Assembly: GCA_014925825.1 (NCBI GenBank)
Contig: JACGCK010000117.1
Location: 62,001 to 126,000 of the forward strand
Length of the DNA: 64,000 bases
Direction: 5' to 3'
From: Pholiota molesta
Lineage: Eukaryota > Basidiomycota > Agaricomycetes > Agaricales > Strophariaceae
Below, in pieces: positions 47,216-59,371 of the stretch. The notes beneath the pieces were generated by a model. It ran no database searches. It was not told the DNA's origin and was given only the letters and a program-made list of their open reading frames with translations. Each line of letters begins with the position of its first letter. The stretch's first letter is position 1. The position numbers and the translations under genes were made by a program.

Positions 47216-48992
47216 GGGGCACCATTATTTTAGCGTGGGTGAGCGTGACGCAGCGTGGTGTAGCGTGAACGAGCGTGCGTTAGCGTGAGTACTAGCGTGC
47301 GCTAGCGTGACGTCGTAAACAGCCTTTGCGGCCGTTCCGCGTCATCCAAGACTTCCCCAGCTACTAAAACCGGCGTAGGCGTGTCTTAGGGACGCCTGGT
47401 TGTATTACAACACAAAAAATAACATTGAACAATACAATTTAAGGCATTGGAACCTTGGGAGAGTGAGTTTGTGTAAGCGTGGACCAGCGTGCCGCTAGCG
47501 TGGGTCCAGCGTGCGCCAGTGCGCTGTCCTACTGAGGCTGATCAGCGTCATGATTCATCCACAGTTTCCGTCACCACCAGAGCTGAGTCAAAAATGTCTC
47601 ACCTCATGGTTGAATATAAGTTGTACTTGTCATAGCTTGAAGCAATTCAGAATATTGAAAAAATTGATATACGAGAAGGAACATACATGCGCGGCAATAA
47701 GTAAGAAGGCTATAATGAAGTACATATGCTGGCTTCTGCTGAGTTAGCTCGTGCTCGCCATTGGCGTCCATCTCTTTGTCTTCGCGGCGAGTGAGAGGAG
47801 CGGGAACGCGTGGTGCCCTGGCATCATTTTACGGGCGCTTAAAGCATCTGATGAATTCCCGGGTTTATCCTTCGTGCTCGCGAATGCGCTAGCAATTTCT
47901 GCTTGCGAGTGTATATTGCTATTTGTTCTATTTTCGCTGAAAAACTATGCGCCAAGATCCTAAGTCTGTAGAACGAATTTCTTGGATATATTTGTCTTAG
48001 GCACTTATAAGCATGGATAAATATGTTTATTCATGTATATATACTCTAAGCGTAGACCAGCGTGGAGTAGCGTGCAGCGGTAAAGTAGCGTGAGGTAGCG
48101 TGAGGTAGCGTGAGGTAGCGTGATCTGGCGTGAGGTAGCGTGATCTGGCGTGAGGTAGCGTGAAGGTAGCGTGAAGTCGCGTGGCGGTAGCGTGGAGGTA
48201 GCGTGATGCTAGCGTGAAGGTAGCGTGGAGTAGCGTGGCCTCGTATGAGCAACTGAGTTGATCTTCATATAAATTAACTTAGAACAATGCAGGAAGTCAT
48301 GAATATTATTACTGTATTGTATATACTCTATTCTGCGCAAGCGTTGCATAAGTGCAATGGTTTTCGGTGCTCGGCGAGATATTTATCTTTGTTTGCTTAA
48401 ACCTTCCGAGAACCCAACAAGCATTTTATTCTTTGTAACGTCTTAACCTATGAGACACAAAATCTAGCAGATAGATAATAACTTAATACCTACATTTTTT
48501 CATGGATTTATTTGACTGTCTTGGACGACAAAAAATCTGGTGGCTGCATTGCGAATAATTATGTGTCACAGAAATAATGTAACGTGTGACAGGTTTGTCT
48601 TAGCACTATTTCTGGTCTGTGCGCCCGCTACATGAACTAAACGTCTAAACAAAACATATATTTGGAGAGAATATTATCTATTGGACTGAATACCAAGAGA
48701 AATAAGGAAGCAGAAGTATTTTAGGAGAGATAATGAGCATTTAAAGTCCATAAGTTACTAGATAATCCATTTTCTGACTCTCTTGGCCCAAAGAAATTCG
48801 GAAAGTGATATTTTTGCGAGACCAGTATATCTACAATACACCTAGTAGCGTTGAACCGACTCTCGAGGCCACACAGCGTCGGGAATTGGGCAAATGATGT
48901 TTGCTAGCGTGGGCTAGCGTGGGCTAGCGTGCACGTGACTCACGCTAGCTACACGCTAGCCACGCTAATCCACGCGAAAATCTAGTTGCCCC
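47216..48992. mobile_element. Non-autonomous DNA transposon with AGCGTG repeats (1,777 bp)
   Basis: The terminal inverted repeats are GGGGCACC..ATTTTAGCGTGG on the left and, reversed, GGGGCAAC..ATTTTCGCGTGG on the right. The target duplication is CCAAATTATGG on both sides. Its exact length is 7, 9 or 11 bp depending on where the G/C-run boundary is set; 9 would suit a Mutator-like element, but the superfamily is open. AGCGTG words cluster at both ends (47232-47320, 47475-47520 and 48902-48985). The right-end cluster runs partly in inverted orientation. A tandem array of about 10-bp GAGGTAGCGT units lies at about 48047-48240. No transposase is encoded. Confidence 0.85.
48047..48245 (+). repeat. 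Tandem array of ~10 bp GGTAGCGTGA units
   Basis: About 17 imperfect units built on TAGCGTG with 3-5 bp spacers, inside the transposon at 47216-48992. It is far from either end, so it is not merely subterminal. Confidence 0.85.
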
Positions 48993-50355
48993 AAATTATG
49001 GCGTGGTAAACATCAATTTCGAGGAGTTTCTCCACACCATCATATCCCATTCCAAACGCTGGCGCTCGATAACATTCATATCCTCCGCAGAGTACCTCAT
49101 ATCTGTCGCTGCACTCACAGCGGAAGATGTCCCTGCGCTCGAAGAGCTCGTTATCAACATGACTAGCCACTTTCCCCAGCAGCCAGTTGATCCTTCCTCT
49201 CCGCCGACATTAAACTGGGCGAAGACATCTTTCCTCAGCGCCCCTCGCCTCCGCCGCGTGTCGTTCGTGAACCTCAGCCAGGATATCAATATGCTACCGC
49301 TCCGCTGGGAGCAGTTAACTGATCTTTCGCTTACCGGTGTACCCACTGGCTGGGTGGATAGGGAGAATAACAGTCTCGCCAACATCGCAGCGCTTCTTGC
49401 GAAGTGCCCTAAGCTCGTTTCAGCGAAGCTGGAGATATCATACCAGCAGCCGACTCCGCTGGCGCCTCCCCTTCCCGGACACCCAGGCGCAGTCGCGGAG
49501 CCATCTCAACCTATATGCAGAAACCCAATCCTGCTTTCCAACCTCACCGAGTTGTCTTTACACAACAGTGGCGGATCGGATATCTCATCATTCTTCGCGA
49601 TGCTGGACGTGCCACGGCTGACGACGCTCGAGTATTACACCACCACACAGGCGAAGCCCGCCAGCGAGCTCATCGCGCTCGTCAGACGTATCAGCGGAAC
49701 TCTTGTCGAGTTTACGACCAATGCGGCCATGTTCTCCCGCGAGGACTTCTTCTCGCTATTGAAGGCTGCATATAGGCTCAAGAGTCTCACTAACAGGCTA
49801 GGAAACAGGTCGGGATCGCCTAATCCTTGGGAACGTTATGACCAAGGCACGCCGCATTTTGATGATGTCTTCCTCGGTATGTTGGTAGGCAAGCGACTAG
49901 GTGTGGCGAATTTGAATACGGAAAGAGATGCACAGTCACAGAAAGAGAAGGTGCAGACAGACGACGAGGTTTCTGATGGTTATTCCTGTGTTTTGCTTCC
50001 CGAGCTGGAGAGCTTCGATTCCATTACACCCATATTCTTCACGGACGAAGCGTTACTCGAATGCCTCAAGCTACGCCAAAGTCTAGGTCGTGGCCACGAC
50101 GATTCTATTGCAAATTCTACCATTTCCGGTGCTCAGGCCGGAGTCGAAATTGCCCATAGTGCTCCCTATATCAAGTTTAAACACTTTTCTGCAGTGTTCT
50201 GCAGGGGAGAGACTTGGTCGGTATTTGAGGAAATCCCTTCTTTGATGAAGGAAGGCCTCGCACTACATCTGTTATATCCCCCCGTGAACGTTTCTGATCG
50301 CTTCTCACCAGCGGAGGGGATTATAGATGGAATGGCATCTAGTTTTTACCAGTAA

Positions 50356-51317
50356 CCAGGATATGAGTATGATGTAGTAACTTGAAGTAAAACATCGAGC
50401 GTGGGCAGTCGTCTGGCAACCAGTGGAGGAGGATCCTTCCCTTGACTTTCGCTGAGATGTGGAAAAGCGCATGGGTGACTTGGCCGTTGGTTGAACGAGA
50501 AGGAAATATGCATTATAGCATAATAGGTTCACAATGGGTTCACCCATCAATAGGCTGGGTAGTGCATAGTGGCAGTCGTCGATAAGTGGCGTTAAAGCGA
50601 AAGGCGTGCAGTAAGCGTGGGCTGGCACAGCAGTATTGACAGTCATCGGTCATGGCGCCGGCAGGTGTTGTGGCACAGCGGTAGTGGTGTGAGAGACGGG
50701 AGGTCGCGTCCTGTCACCCAGGCCCAACATGGGCCCCCCAAAAAACAATGGGATACCCACGAGAGTCTCGCAGACCGCCCGCCTTACAATTTGTGACGGC
50801 AACTGTGGTGAAGCGCTCAAGGCGTCAGCCAATATCGATTGTCTGAGCGTGTACATTATGAGTAAGCGTCTTCTGCTTATAAAATTTAAAGATTTACCAA
50901 GATTGAGCAGTTTGACTCCAAAAAAAAATAGAAAGTAGGAGTTAGGTTGAACTGTAAGAGAAAATTTAAATTATTACCTCTAACTTGATAGCCAGTCCAT
51001 CGTGCCTATTGTAAATATCGTTACATACTCTCTAAATCTGAATAAAACGCACAGACAAATTATGCTTAGTATGGCCGCGCGCTGTGCGCAGCAGCAAGTA
51101 AGCTCAGCCGGCCCTGAGTACCAACGATTGACCAACGACAAGGTGAAATATTTCCAAGACAGGCAATGCAGAGCTGATGGTTTCGGTTACCTTTGGGTTA
51201 TCTTGAATCGAACCCGGGTAGGCTGTTATTAAAGTAGACCACGAAAGATCCTTATCGCCTATCAACTACCCATACACATGAAATAATTGCTGTAGCCTCA
51301 CCAATCGAACTTGAAAG
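50356..51317. other. Intergenic, nothing recognised
   Basis: Short frames only. The MDR copy B promoter module follows at 51318. Confidence 0.4.
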
Positions 51318-51430
51318 CCTTAGTAATGCTTAGAGGTATGCATCTATGGCGCCATCCGTTGGTTAGAGTATTAAATTGGCAATAGAGTTATAAATACTAC
51401 TTCGTATGCAACGCCTGTCATCCTATAAAT
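51318..51430 (+). promoter_or_regulatory. Promoter module of MDR copy B
   Basis: CCTTAGTAATGCTTAGAGG, GTATGCATCTATG and GCGCCATCCGTTG match copy A. GAGTTATAAATACT at about 51385 is shared with copy C. CTATAAATGCAG at 51423-51434 lies about 45 bp before the ATG. Confidence 0.6.
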
Positions 51431-51471
51431 GCAGCGTTGAGCTCATGAATCCAGAATAAATCCTCAACAAG

Positions 51472-52773
51472 ATGTCTAACGTGCCTACCACCGCCAAAGC
51501 ACTTCTCCTGCAGAAAAAGGAAACCACATCATTCTTCGTAGGCGATGTTCCAGTTCAAAAGCCAGAGGCAGGAGAAATCCTCATCAAGATTCACGCGACA
51601 ACACTCAATCCGCTGGATTGGAAGATACCCAAGCTGGGCATATTTATGAACATATATCCCTTTGATAAATACCCTGTCGTTCTTGGACACGACATCGCTG
51701 GAGAAGTGGCGGAGATTGGTGAAGGGGTGACGGACTTCAAGGTTGGCGAGCGAGTGTATGTTCTCTGCTATATTCGTTTGCGAAGTAAAAAAAATTTGAC
51801 ACCCAACATTCGTTTAGGTTTGGTCAGACCCACATTGACAGTATTCGTGGAAGCTTCCAACAGTATATTATTTCACTCGCATCTACCACTGCAAAGGTAC
51901 GTCAAAAATGCATCTCTGTTTTTTGACTATCTCCGATCTCATGGTTCCTTTAAGATACCGTCCAATATAACGTACGATGAAGCAGCGGCCATCCCCTCAG
52001 TGCTTACCGCAGCCTATGTTGGATTGCACAACAAGAATCCTTACGGACTCGGCATCGCTTCTGCGGTGGCCGATCCTGACGCGCGGAAGAACACTGGAAC
52101 ACCTATTCTGGTTCTCGGAGGCGCAGGTTCAATAGGACAACAAGGTATGCACCCTAATTATTGCTGCTAAAATAATATCAGCGAGGCTGAAATATGCACT
52201 TAGTGATACAATTGGCCCGTTTATCTGGCTTCTCACCAATTATAGCCACCGCATCGCTGAAGCACACCGAGAGACTCAAATCTCTCGGCGCAACCGACGT
52301 CCTAGACAGGAACCTCGACACCGCCGCCCTCAGCATCGAAATTCATAGGCTCAGCAAAAACCAGCCGCTCAAATATATCTACGACTCAATCGCGTCAGCC
52401 GAGACCCAGCGGGCTGGCTTTGACGTCCTGGCGGACGGGGGACAGATCGCTGTCGTTCTTCCGGCTCAAATCACTTCCACAGCGTTAAAGACGGTGGTCC
52501 AAGTGCAGGGATTGCTAAGGGGACCAGCTAATATTCCGCTGCTTGAGCCGCTTTACCATGACCACCTTTACAAGTTTTTGGAGGAAGGCCTTATCAAGGT
52601 GAGCGCAAAGATATAGGTTGGTGAGAAGCATGAATTAATTGAACATTTTTTAGCCCAACAATATTGAAGTATTACCGGACGGCCTCGCAGGGATACCTGC
52701 AGGTCTCGACCGATTGGCGGCGGGTCAAGTGTCTGGACTCAAACTCGTCGCTCATCCTCAAGAAACGGCTTGA
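51472..52773 (+). CDS. Medium-chain reductase, copy B
   Basis: Exons 51472-51755, 51818-51896, 51955-52144, 52204-52598 and 52654-52773 encode 355 residues with an intact frame. Motifs match copy A: PTTAKALLLQKK, GHDIAGEVAEIGEGVTDFKV, VLGGAGSIGQQ, VIQLARLSGFSPI, YIYDSIASAETQ, and the C-terminal GIPAGLDRLAAGQVSG. The substrate is unknown; enoyl- or quinone-reductase-like activity with NAD(P)H is the family expectation. It is closer to copy C than to A over the promoter, coding and 3' flanking DNA, so the B-C duplication is younger and includes at least 300 bp of 3' flank. Confidence 0.88.
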
Positions 52774-52837
52774 AAGAGGAGCGTATAAATTGATATATAG
52801 CATTTCTTGTATCCTTAGTAGTGGATGACGATCAATA

Positions 52838-52962
52838 ATAGTGGAGGTCAGAGACTCAGAGTGGCCGTTTCTGGCCGTTTCTGCACCCGTTCTCAGGCGT
52901 TTCTGCGAAATGATTCTCATTCCGTTTCTGGGTCAGAATCGTCGCAGAAACGGTTTCAATTG
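52838..52962. mobile_element. Small insertion (about 125 bp) with CGTTTCTG repeats
   Basis: Copy C keeps the uninterrupted flank (GATCAATATGTGG in its orientation). Copy B has about 125 extra bases between GATCAATA and AATATGTGG, with four-base AATA at both junctions. The insert is dominated by GGCCGTTTCTG-type words, with a reversed CAGAAACGG near its right end. This looks like a MITE-sized element with its own subterminal repeats. Confidence 0.65.
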
Positions 52963-53453
52963 AATATGTGGAGCCGCAGTCATCGACGTCGTCTAAAACA
53001 TGTGCGCTTCTTATTTAAAGTACAAGCTCACACAACAAAAGTATTACTAAAATTATGCGTTTACTGAGAATATATGGAAATAAAATCACAAAAAAACGGG
53101 AACGCCCTACAGCGAGCTGACTTACATCTGATATCAGATTCCAGGTGCCTAAATATGGAGACTTACTACGATATCAAGAACTCCATCTCATCCCCAATAT
53201 CTCACGCACTCCTTCTCTGGTAAGTATACAAATCATAGATTCAATAAGATATACTATACTATGAAGAAAGGTGATACAATGTAATCATATACTCGTGTCT
53301 CTGTCCATCTTCCCATCCACCCGTGTTCATGCCGCCTTCCCAAGAGCAGAAAGTCCCATAAGACCTTCCGATACGTGCGTGTATATATGTGTGTAAGTGG
53401 TGCACGGACTGACGAGGTGGTCTACTCCGAACCCTAGCCCACTGTCCTGTCGG
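52963..53453. other. 3' flank shared with MDR copy C, then ABC transporter 3' region
   Basis: About 52967-53090 matches the reverse complement of about 59180-59310, the corresponding flank of copy C. The rest shows nothing recognisable. Confidence 0.5.
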
Positions 53454-56400
53454 CTACCGCTTCTCCTTCACATAGTAGTGTAGTGTAATAAAGCTCGCTG
53501 TAGTAAATGTGGCAAAGAAGATGCCTAGGAGCGCTATATTTGGCCACCAATAAGACTAAAAGGCACGAATGACAAAAAAATTAGATTATGTCAAATAAGT
53601 GAAAGCAAAGAAAGAAAAAAACCCACCTGAGCCCTCAAACCGAAAGTAGAAAGGATAGTGGCAGCAGGAACATCAAGCTCGACTCCGTACTTCCTCTCCT
53701 TCAATTGTAGATGCCGCAGCTCATTCACCGCGAGCGCCTCGAACGCCGCATGGAAGAATGAGATCGTATGGAGCCATTGGAACGCCATGCTCATACTGTT
53801 GCGATTGATCAACAAGCCCGTGAATAGCAGGCTGTACATGTCACCACAGATCAGCAAAACAATTCACGAAAAAGGAACGAAAGAGAGAAGGCCAGATCAT
53901 TACGCACTTGAACAACATGATAAGCGTCCCAACTAAACTCGCGACGCTAACACTAGCAAATGCGATGGAGAGCCAGAGCACGACACTGGCCGTTGTCAAG
54001 TTGAACAACACGAGCGCGAGGAGGAATTTCCAGAATTGAACCACAGTGGGCACGAAACCGACGAGGCCATAGACGATGCCACCGAACAGGAGAGGAGGAC
54101 GAGGCGGAGGGGGAGGATGTCGAAGAGGATCTGTGGAATGGCATGTCAAGTTGTAGATGAAAACAGTGAAACAGAGGGAGACGCACCTTCGAAGCAAAGT
54201 AGGTAAAGGATGAATAATAACCATTTGATCTAAAAATAGGATTGTCAATTCGAGCTCGCGCAGTAAATTCAGAGTCAAGACCTTTCTCTCATGAACAATA
54301 TCCGCTCGTTCGCGAATAACCCAAGACTGGACAAGCACGAGAACCCAAAAAGAGCTAAGAGAAAAAGAAAATACCTACACAAGAATCATGAAAAATTCAT
54401 AGCTCTAACATCGGTACAGTACAACTTACCAAGACGGTTCTGGAATCCGGCAATGTCGTTCGTGACATCATGAACGAACATCCCACAAATAACTACCAAA
54501 GAACCTTCATCAGCATTCCACTCCAAGGACACCTAAACCAACAGGAAAAAGGTAAAAACTCACCAGCCAAAGCCACTGCGGAGATATAATGCGCCGTCAG
54601 AAGCGCCGGTCCCGATACAGGTTCTTGAACGCCCTCCCACTCAAAATCCTAAACTGCGTCGCATAGCTCGCCCGTTTCCGCCCGCGCAGCATCGACGTCT
54701 CCAGCGCGACATCCGGCTGCGCCCCGCTCGCCGCCACGCCCCCGCCGGACGGCGCGAGGCCCCGGTCCGCGCGCACCACCTCGCGCCGCAGCGCCTCGCC
54801 CTCCTCGTGATTCGGCGCGCGATCTCGCTGTCCGCGTACGCGTCGACGAGCGCGCTCAGCGCGGGTTCGATGTGGTCCTCCGCCGCGTGGCGCTTCTTCC
54901 GTTCCCGAGCGCCGCGACCGCCTCGAAGATCTGCGAGGTCTTGCGCTTGACGAAGTCCGTGGTCGATGTCGACGTGCTCGAGGCCGATCCCAGGGGGGAT
55001 GGAGGGTGATCTGGACATTAGTGGCGTGGGCTTCGTCCTCGTAACTGGGCTCGCGGAAGCTATGGAGTGTAAGGAGTGCACAGAGGGGGCGTTTGATGGT
55101 GCCCTCGCTCTGCATAGCTCAAGTCTGCTGCGGTATTGTTGGGATCCTCTGAAGTTATGCTAGGCGTGCCGCGGCTATGGGGCGTGGGCGTCGCAGTTCC
55201 AGATGCGCGGGGCTGGGCTGGGCTTTCATAGTCAAGTCAACTAGAAATTAAAAAACGTTAGACAACTCCAAGACACGAGATATATACAAAAGGGCGCACT
55301 CAAAAGTCCGCAATGTTGAATCCAGGAGGACAAGGTTGTCCTATCGAGGCAAAGTAGTCATAACACCTTCTCATCTCGCCGAGTACACCAGCTTGCCCCG
55401 AGCGAGGACGACCAACTGATCGAAGAGCGCGACGATGTTGCTCCGCGGCTGGTGGATAGTAAATACACGGTGCGGTTATGGTTTCGTGCCAGCGCTACCA
55501 GCGACTCGACGACATTGGAAGCGTTGAAGGCATCGAGACCGCTGGTGGGCTCGTCAAGGAAGAGGATGGAGGCGAGGTGACCAGTTCGCATGCGATGGAG
55601 ACACGTCGTTTCTCGCCGCCCGAAATGGAGCGATGGCCTGCATGATAAACGTCAACACGAGTCAAACACCCATCTCAACGCTTGCACGCACCACTTTCCC
55701 CTATCCGCATGTCCTTGATCCCCAAATCCCCAACTCCTCCATCGTCTCCAGCGTCCTGAACTTCTTCGCCTCGTTGCTCATCTCCCGCGGCAATCTCAGC
55801 AGCGCACTATACAGCACCGTCTCGTACACCGTCAGCGTGCTCATCAGCGTGTCCTCCTGGTCCACGTAGCCGACGACCTTCTTGAACTGCGCGTCGTCCA
55901 CCTCCCGTCCGTTGACCAGCGTCGTGCCGCTCACCTCGCCCCGTTTCTTTTGCGCGCGAGGATGTCGAGGAACGTCGATTTGCCAGCGCCGGACGCGCCC
56001 ATGATGCCATGATCTGGCCGGGCTTGACGCACCCGGAGATGTTGGACAGGATGGGCTTGGTGCCGAGGGAATAGGTGATGCCGGAGAAATAGAGCGACGT
56101 AGGGACATGGTCCGTCATTAGCTTCGCAGCCTCGTTCCCAGGTAGGCGGATGTGGCCGAATTCGCCACCTTTACGCGTGCGTCCGATGTACCATAGGACT
56201 GTGGAATGTGAGGAAAGATGACGAGTACAGGAAAGACACGCACGTAGGAAACCATCAACACGAACGAGAACGCGCCTCCTGCGCTTAATGCGACTTGGAG
56301 ACGATTATCGGGTTTCGGTGGGCCTGGAACACGTTAAAATGTAGAAAATAAAATGAATAAAACTACGCACCACGTAACCTGGAACTTGCGAGTAATGAAG

Positions 56401-57509
56401 GCATTCGCCCCCGTCGCACTTGAGCGTGATGAAGACGTCCCCGAATATTTGATCGATTAGCTTGTTCATGGCGGCTCCTCGAACTTGCAACCCTCGCCTG
56501 ACTTGCAACTGAATTTCGCGGGGCCCTTGATCTCCTGTGTCAAAAAGTCGGAAATGTCTACACCTGTTATCAACAGTCCCACGGAAACAGATATGTTAAA
56601 AATACATACCTACGCTCCGTCTCGCCACATAGGAAACGTCCCGGTACACATTTGCATTGGATCTTTTGGCAGTCGTACACCGTCGAATTCGTACCGTATT
56701 CCGCTTTAGAGCCCGACGCGCATTCTTGCAGTGCGCAGTAAAAGGACTCGACCTGCGCCGTCCAAAATTGGAATGAGCAGGTGCTGTCCTGCGCATTGCA
56801 GCTGAAAGTGACTTGGGGGGGCGTTCGGGGAGCATGCCGATGATTCCGGGGTTGGTGACGTCGCACATCTGGTGGTTATTGAATACGGTCTCGCCGCCTT
56901 TGTAGCAGGTCATATTGCCGATTCGACATTGGGATCGTCGACGACAACACCCCCGGCAAGGGGGAAGCCAACGCAGGCATTGTCGTTCTTACAAACTAGA
57001 TAAAGTTAGCCCGTGAATAGCAGAATAGAACTAACTACCATTGCAGTTGATACCACTCCATCCGTCTTTGCATTTGCACGTGGTGCCTGGCGCACGCGGG
57101 GTGCGATGCTCGCCGTCTGCTAACGAGTCGCACTGGGGTTCAAGGCAGTCTATGCCCGACCATCCCGGCGGACATTTGCACTGTCCATCATACTTGTTAC
57201 ATTCAGCAAACTGTCCACAGCTGAAGGCAGGCAGCATGCAGTTGAAGCATGGTGGACACCGCCCTGCACTCCCAGTCAGCTTCGCCGTCGATAGCATATG
57301 AGTACCTACCCCGTGGAGGTGCCATGTTAGAGAATGGGTCATATCCCTGCACAATATGATTAAGCCCTTCGTAGTTGCGTATGAAAGATTGCGATTACTT
57401 GTGATATAGAACTTTGGTTCGCGGTTACTGGATATGATGACGTGTTGTGCGCTGTCAGTGCTACAGGCGCAAGGATAAGAGATATGAGAGCTAGTGGGAG
57501 TTTGCGCAT
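53454..57509 (-). CDS. ADP1: ABC transporter of the ABCG/White type with EGF repeats (Adp1-like)
   Basis: Starts at 57509 with a signal peptide ([18 protein letters not shown]) and runs through many short introns to TAG at 53454. An extracytosolic Cys-rich part has EGF-like repeats ([19 protein letters not shown], about 57130-57200; [15 protein letters not shown]). After one membrane segment (about 56300-56230) the nucleotide-binding domain follows: Walker [10 protein letters not shown] (about 55970), signature [11 protein letters not shown] (about 55615), Walker [13 protein letters not shown] (about 55545) and HQPRSNI. The ABC2 membrane domain follows (about 54600-53460: [16 protein letters not shown], [22 protein letters not shown]). 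This order matches yeast Adp1, whose substrate is unknown. At least seven single-base deficits (for example GG-CAT, AAAA-G, GACTTTT-GA, GAC-CGG) break the frame, each cured by one added base. Confidence 0.85.
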
Positions 57510-57654
57510 GGTGAAGGGGGTTGGGGAGCGCGCAGAGCGGGCTGCTGCTTTACCCATGGTCGCGGTCGAGGCCAGAGATGACTATGTGCTTGACCCCAAC
57601 TATTGGGCCGAGTTGCCGGCAACAACCGTCGTAACATCACGTGACGCGCGTTAA
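57510..57654. other. 5' region of the ABC transporter gene
   Basis: Promoter/leader of the minus-strand gene. No TATA box is evident. Confidence 0.4.
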
Positions 57655-58025
57655 TTCATGATAGAATCTTGATACTATGATAGAATCCATTAGAATTTAC
57701 TTGTAGAAGGAGGAGGAGTCGATTCGGAGTCTAACGTGAGGAATTTACATGCTACAGGTGCTCGAAAGTGTCAAAGATCCTTGTGGATGATGTTATGGCC
57801 TTTTCCTGCCTAATAAGTATCTGTATAATTCTTGGTCATTCTGCGAAAAGTATTACATACAACGAACCAATCGCATTCGATTTAAACGCGCTTTGATATC
57901 TGTCTTGCTCGGTGGGACCATAAAAAGGGGGTGGGGGGGATCCTGCAGATGCATATCGACGGTTTTGTTCAATGTCAAGTCAGAATATGTATAGGCGTAC
58001 GTAGCTATCCTTCGGACATACCTTC
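57655..58025 (-). repeat. Dispersed repeat, copy 2
   Basis: On the minus strand it is collinear with 31590-31880 but about 80 bp longer, with an extra ~150 bp middle part containing a G-run (GGGGGTGGGGGG, plus strand near 57928). No coding capacity. The two copies are roughly 75-80% alike by eye. Confidence 0.7.
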
Positions 58026-58149
58026 ATAACCCCACAGCTTGTTTTGTATCAAGCATCCATTCAAAAAGTTCAGCCTATGAGATTACGGGGATACAGTTGT
58101 CATTTATAAGTTCAGGGCACGAGCGCATTCTTACATAGTATCTTGGGAA

Positions 58150-58500
58150 GAGGAGGTCCGACTCAGATGGCTTTCCAGGTAGACGTATCAATGGCGTGGC
58201 CAAGGGCGATGGCGCGTTCTTGGATTAAGTGCTCGCGGGTCCAGGTCTCTCGCTTGGGTTGCCTGGAACATACGGTAGACGAGATGATCATTTTTTCACA
58301 GCCCCCAGCGACCAATGAGGGGGTTAAAAATCTAGAAGTTGGAGACCGGGGACAAGGCGAAGGGCAGTGCCGAAGTCCTGGAGGGAGAAGGCACCCGGAA
58401 TGACGTTGTCGTCGCCGGGAATGTGGAGAACGCAAAGATCGTGGTCTTCAATAACAAGGTCCACGAAGAAACGAAGGAGTTTTGTAAGCAGGTAGACAGT
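58150..58500 (-). pseudogene. Relic of a DIRS-like (tyrosine recombinase) retrotransposon
   Basis: On the minus strand one frame reads LLRFFVDLVIEDHDLCVLHI then PGDDNVI.. and LRLVPGLQLLDF.PPHWSLG. This resembles the end of the RNase H domain (HIPG..N..ADALSR) of agaricomycete DIRS-like elements, with ADALSR decayed. About 60 bp later, ERAIALGHAIDTSTWKA matches the start of the tyrosine recombinase core. Stops and missing segments show it is dead. Nothing of the RT or the rest of the recombinase is nearby. Confidence 0.55.
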
Positions 58501-59371
58501 GTAATGAATTGAATTTTATGCACTTAAATATATAAGAATCAGCATACAACAGTGGTAAGTAGGTTGAGCATATCGTGAGCAGAATTGCAAATATATGCGC
58601 ATATATGCACATACAACGCATCGTAATGATGCTAATTTATTCATATAAGATAGCATCATATGATACATCAGCCTTAACCACTCATAGACTTGACTCACCT
58701 AGCAGAGTTAAATGGACACGATAGCGACCTTGTCGTTGCGCCCTGTAGCAACCCTGTAGTCGCGATATCGAGACTTGACCATTGCCATGATCGCAAAGCC
58801 TGCAATTTGGTCAATCAGGCTTCATTCTACGGCTTCAAACGGAGCGGAGAGGAAGGGATATGGTGGAGGAAAGGAAGAAAGAAGATGTCGAGGATTTTGC
58901 AAACGCGATCGAATGTGAGCGCGTTCGACCACATGACCTACATAACCGGAAACTTCCGAAAGCTGCGCTAACTTCAAAGACCGCGGCTGACGTGCGCCCA
59001 ACGTGCGCCACCAAATTGTCGACACTTGAACTCCGAGACAAGGTACAAAGCGCAGGGGTTTTGACAGTAGCGAAACGGCGGGAAACCGATAGCAGTTACG
59101 GGAGAGCCGGAGAAATGATGACGAGCGTGTCGAAATTGCGTCAAAAGTAAGAAAATACGCTGTTGGGCGTTCCCATTGTTCTGTAATTTTATTTCTACTC
59201 TATATATTCTCAGTAAAGGCATGGTCTTGTTAACACTTTTGTTGTATGAGCTTGTACTTTAACAAGCCCATATGTAATTAGACGACGTCGATGACTATGG
59301 TTCCACATATTGATCGTTATCCACTACTACGGATACAAGAAATCTTATACATCAATTTATACGCTCCTCTT
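58501..59371. other. Intergenic, nothing recognised except MDR C 3' flank
   Basis: Short frames only. About 59180-59371 matches the 3' flank of MDR copy B in reverse. Confidence 0.45.

Larger units (their letters stand above)
46619..50355 (+). pseudogene. F-box/LRR gene split by a DNA transposon
   Basis: The left part (46619-47215) holds a coiled-coil N-terminus (VEMARKAAEYDAIDEKHAKL) and the F-box MRRLPVDLLREVFYHCLP followed by HVCSAWRAVALATPVLWAS. The right part (49000-50355) carries the leucine-rich region (SAPRLRRVSFVNLSQDINML, LLSNLTELSLHNSGGSD). Removing 47216-48992 and one target-site copy joins ..QHPNYG.. to VVNINFEEFLH.. without changing frame, 650 residues in all, the usual size for this agaricomycete family. 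As written, the left frame stops 18 bases into the insertion. The two gene parts contain no other break, so the insertion is recent or the allele is polymorphic. Confidence 0.85.

Noticed and set aside
48047..48245. Regular repeat array as a CRISPR array
   Set aside because: Units are ~10 bp with 3-5 bp spacers, imperfect and inside a eukaryotic transposon; no unique spacers.
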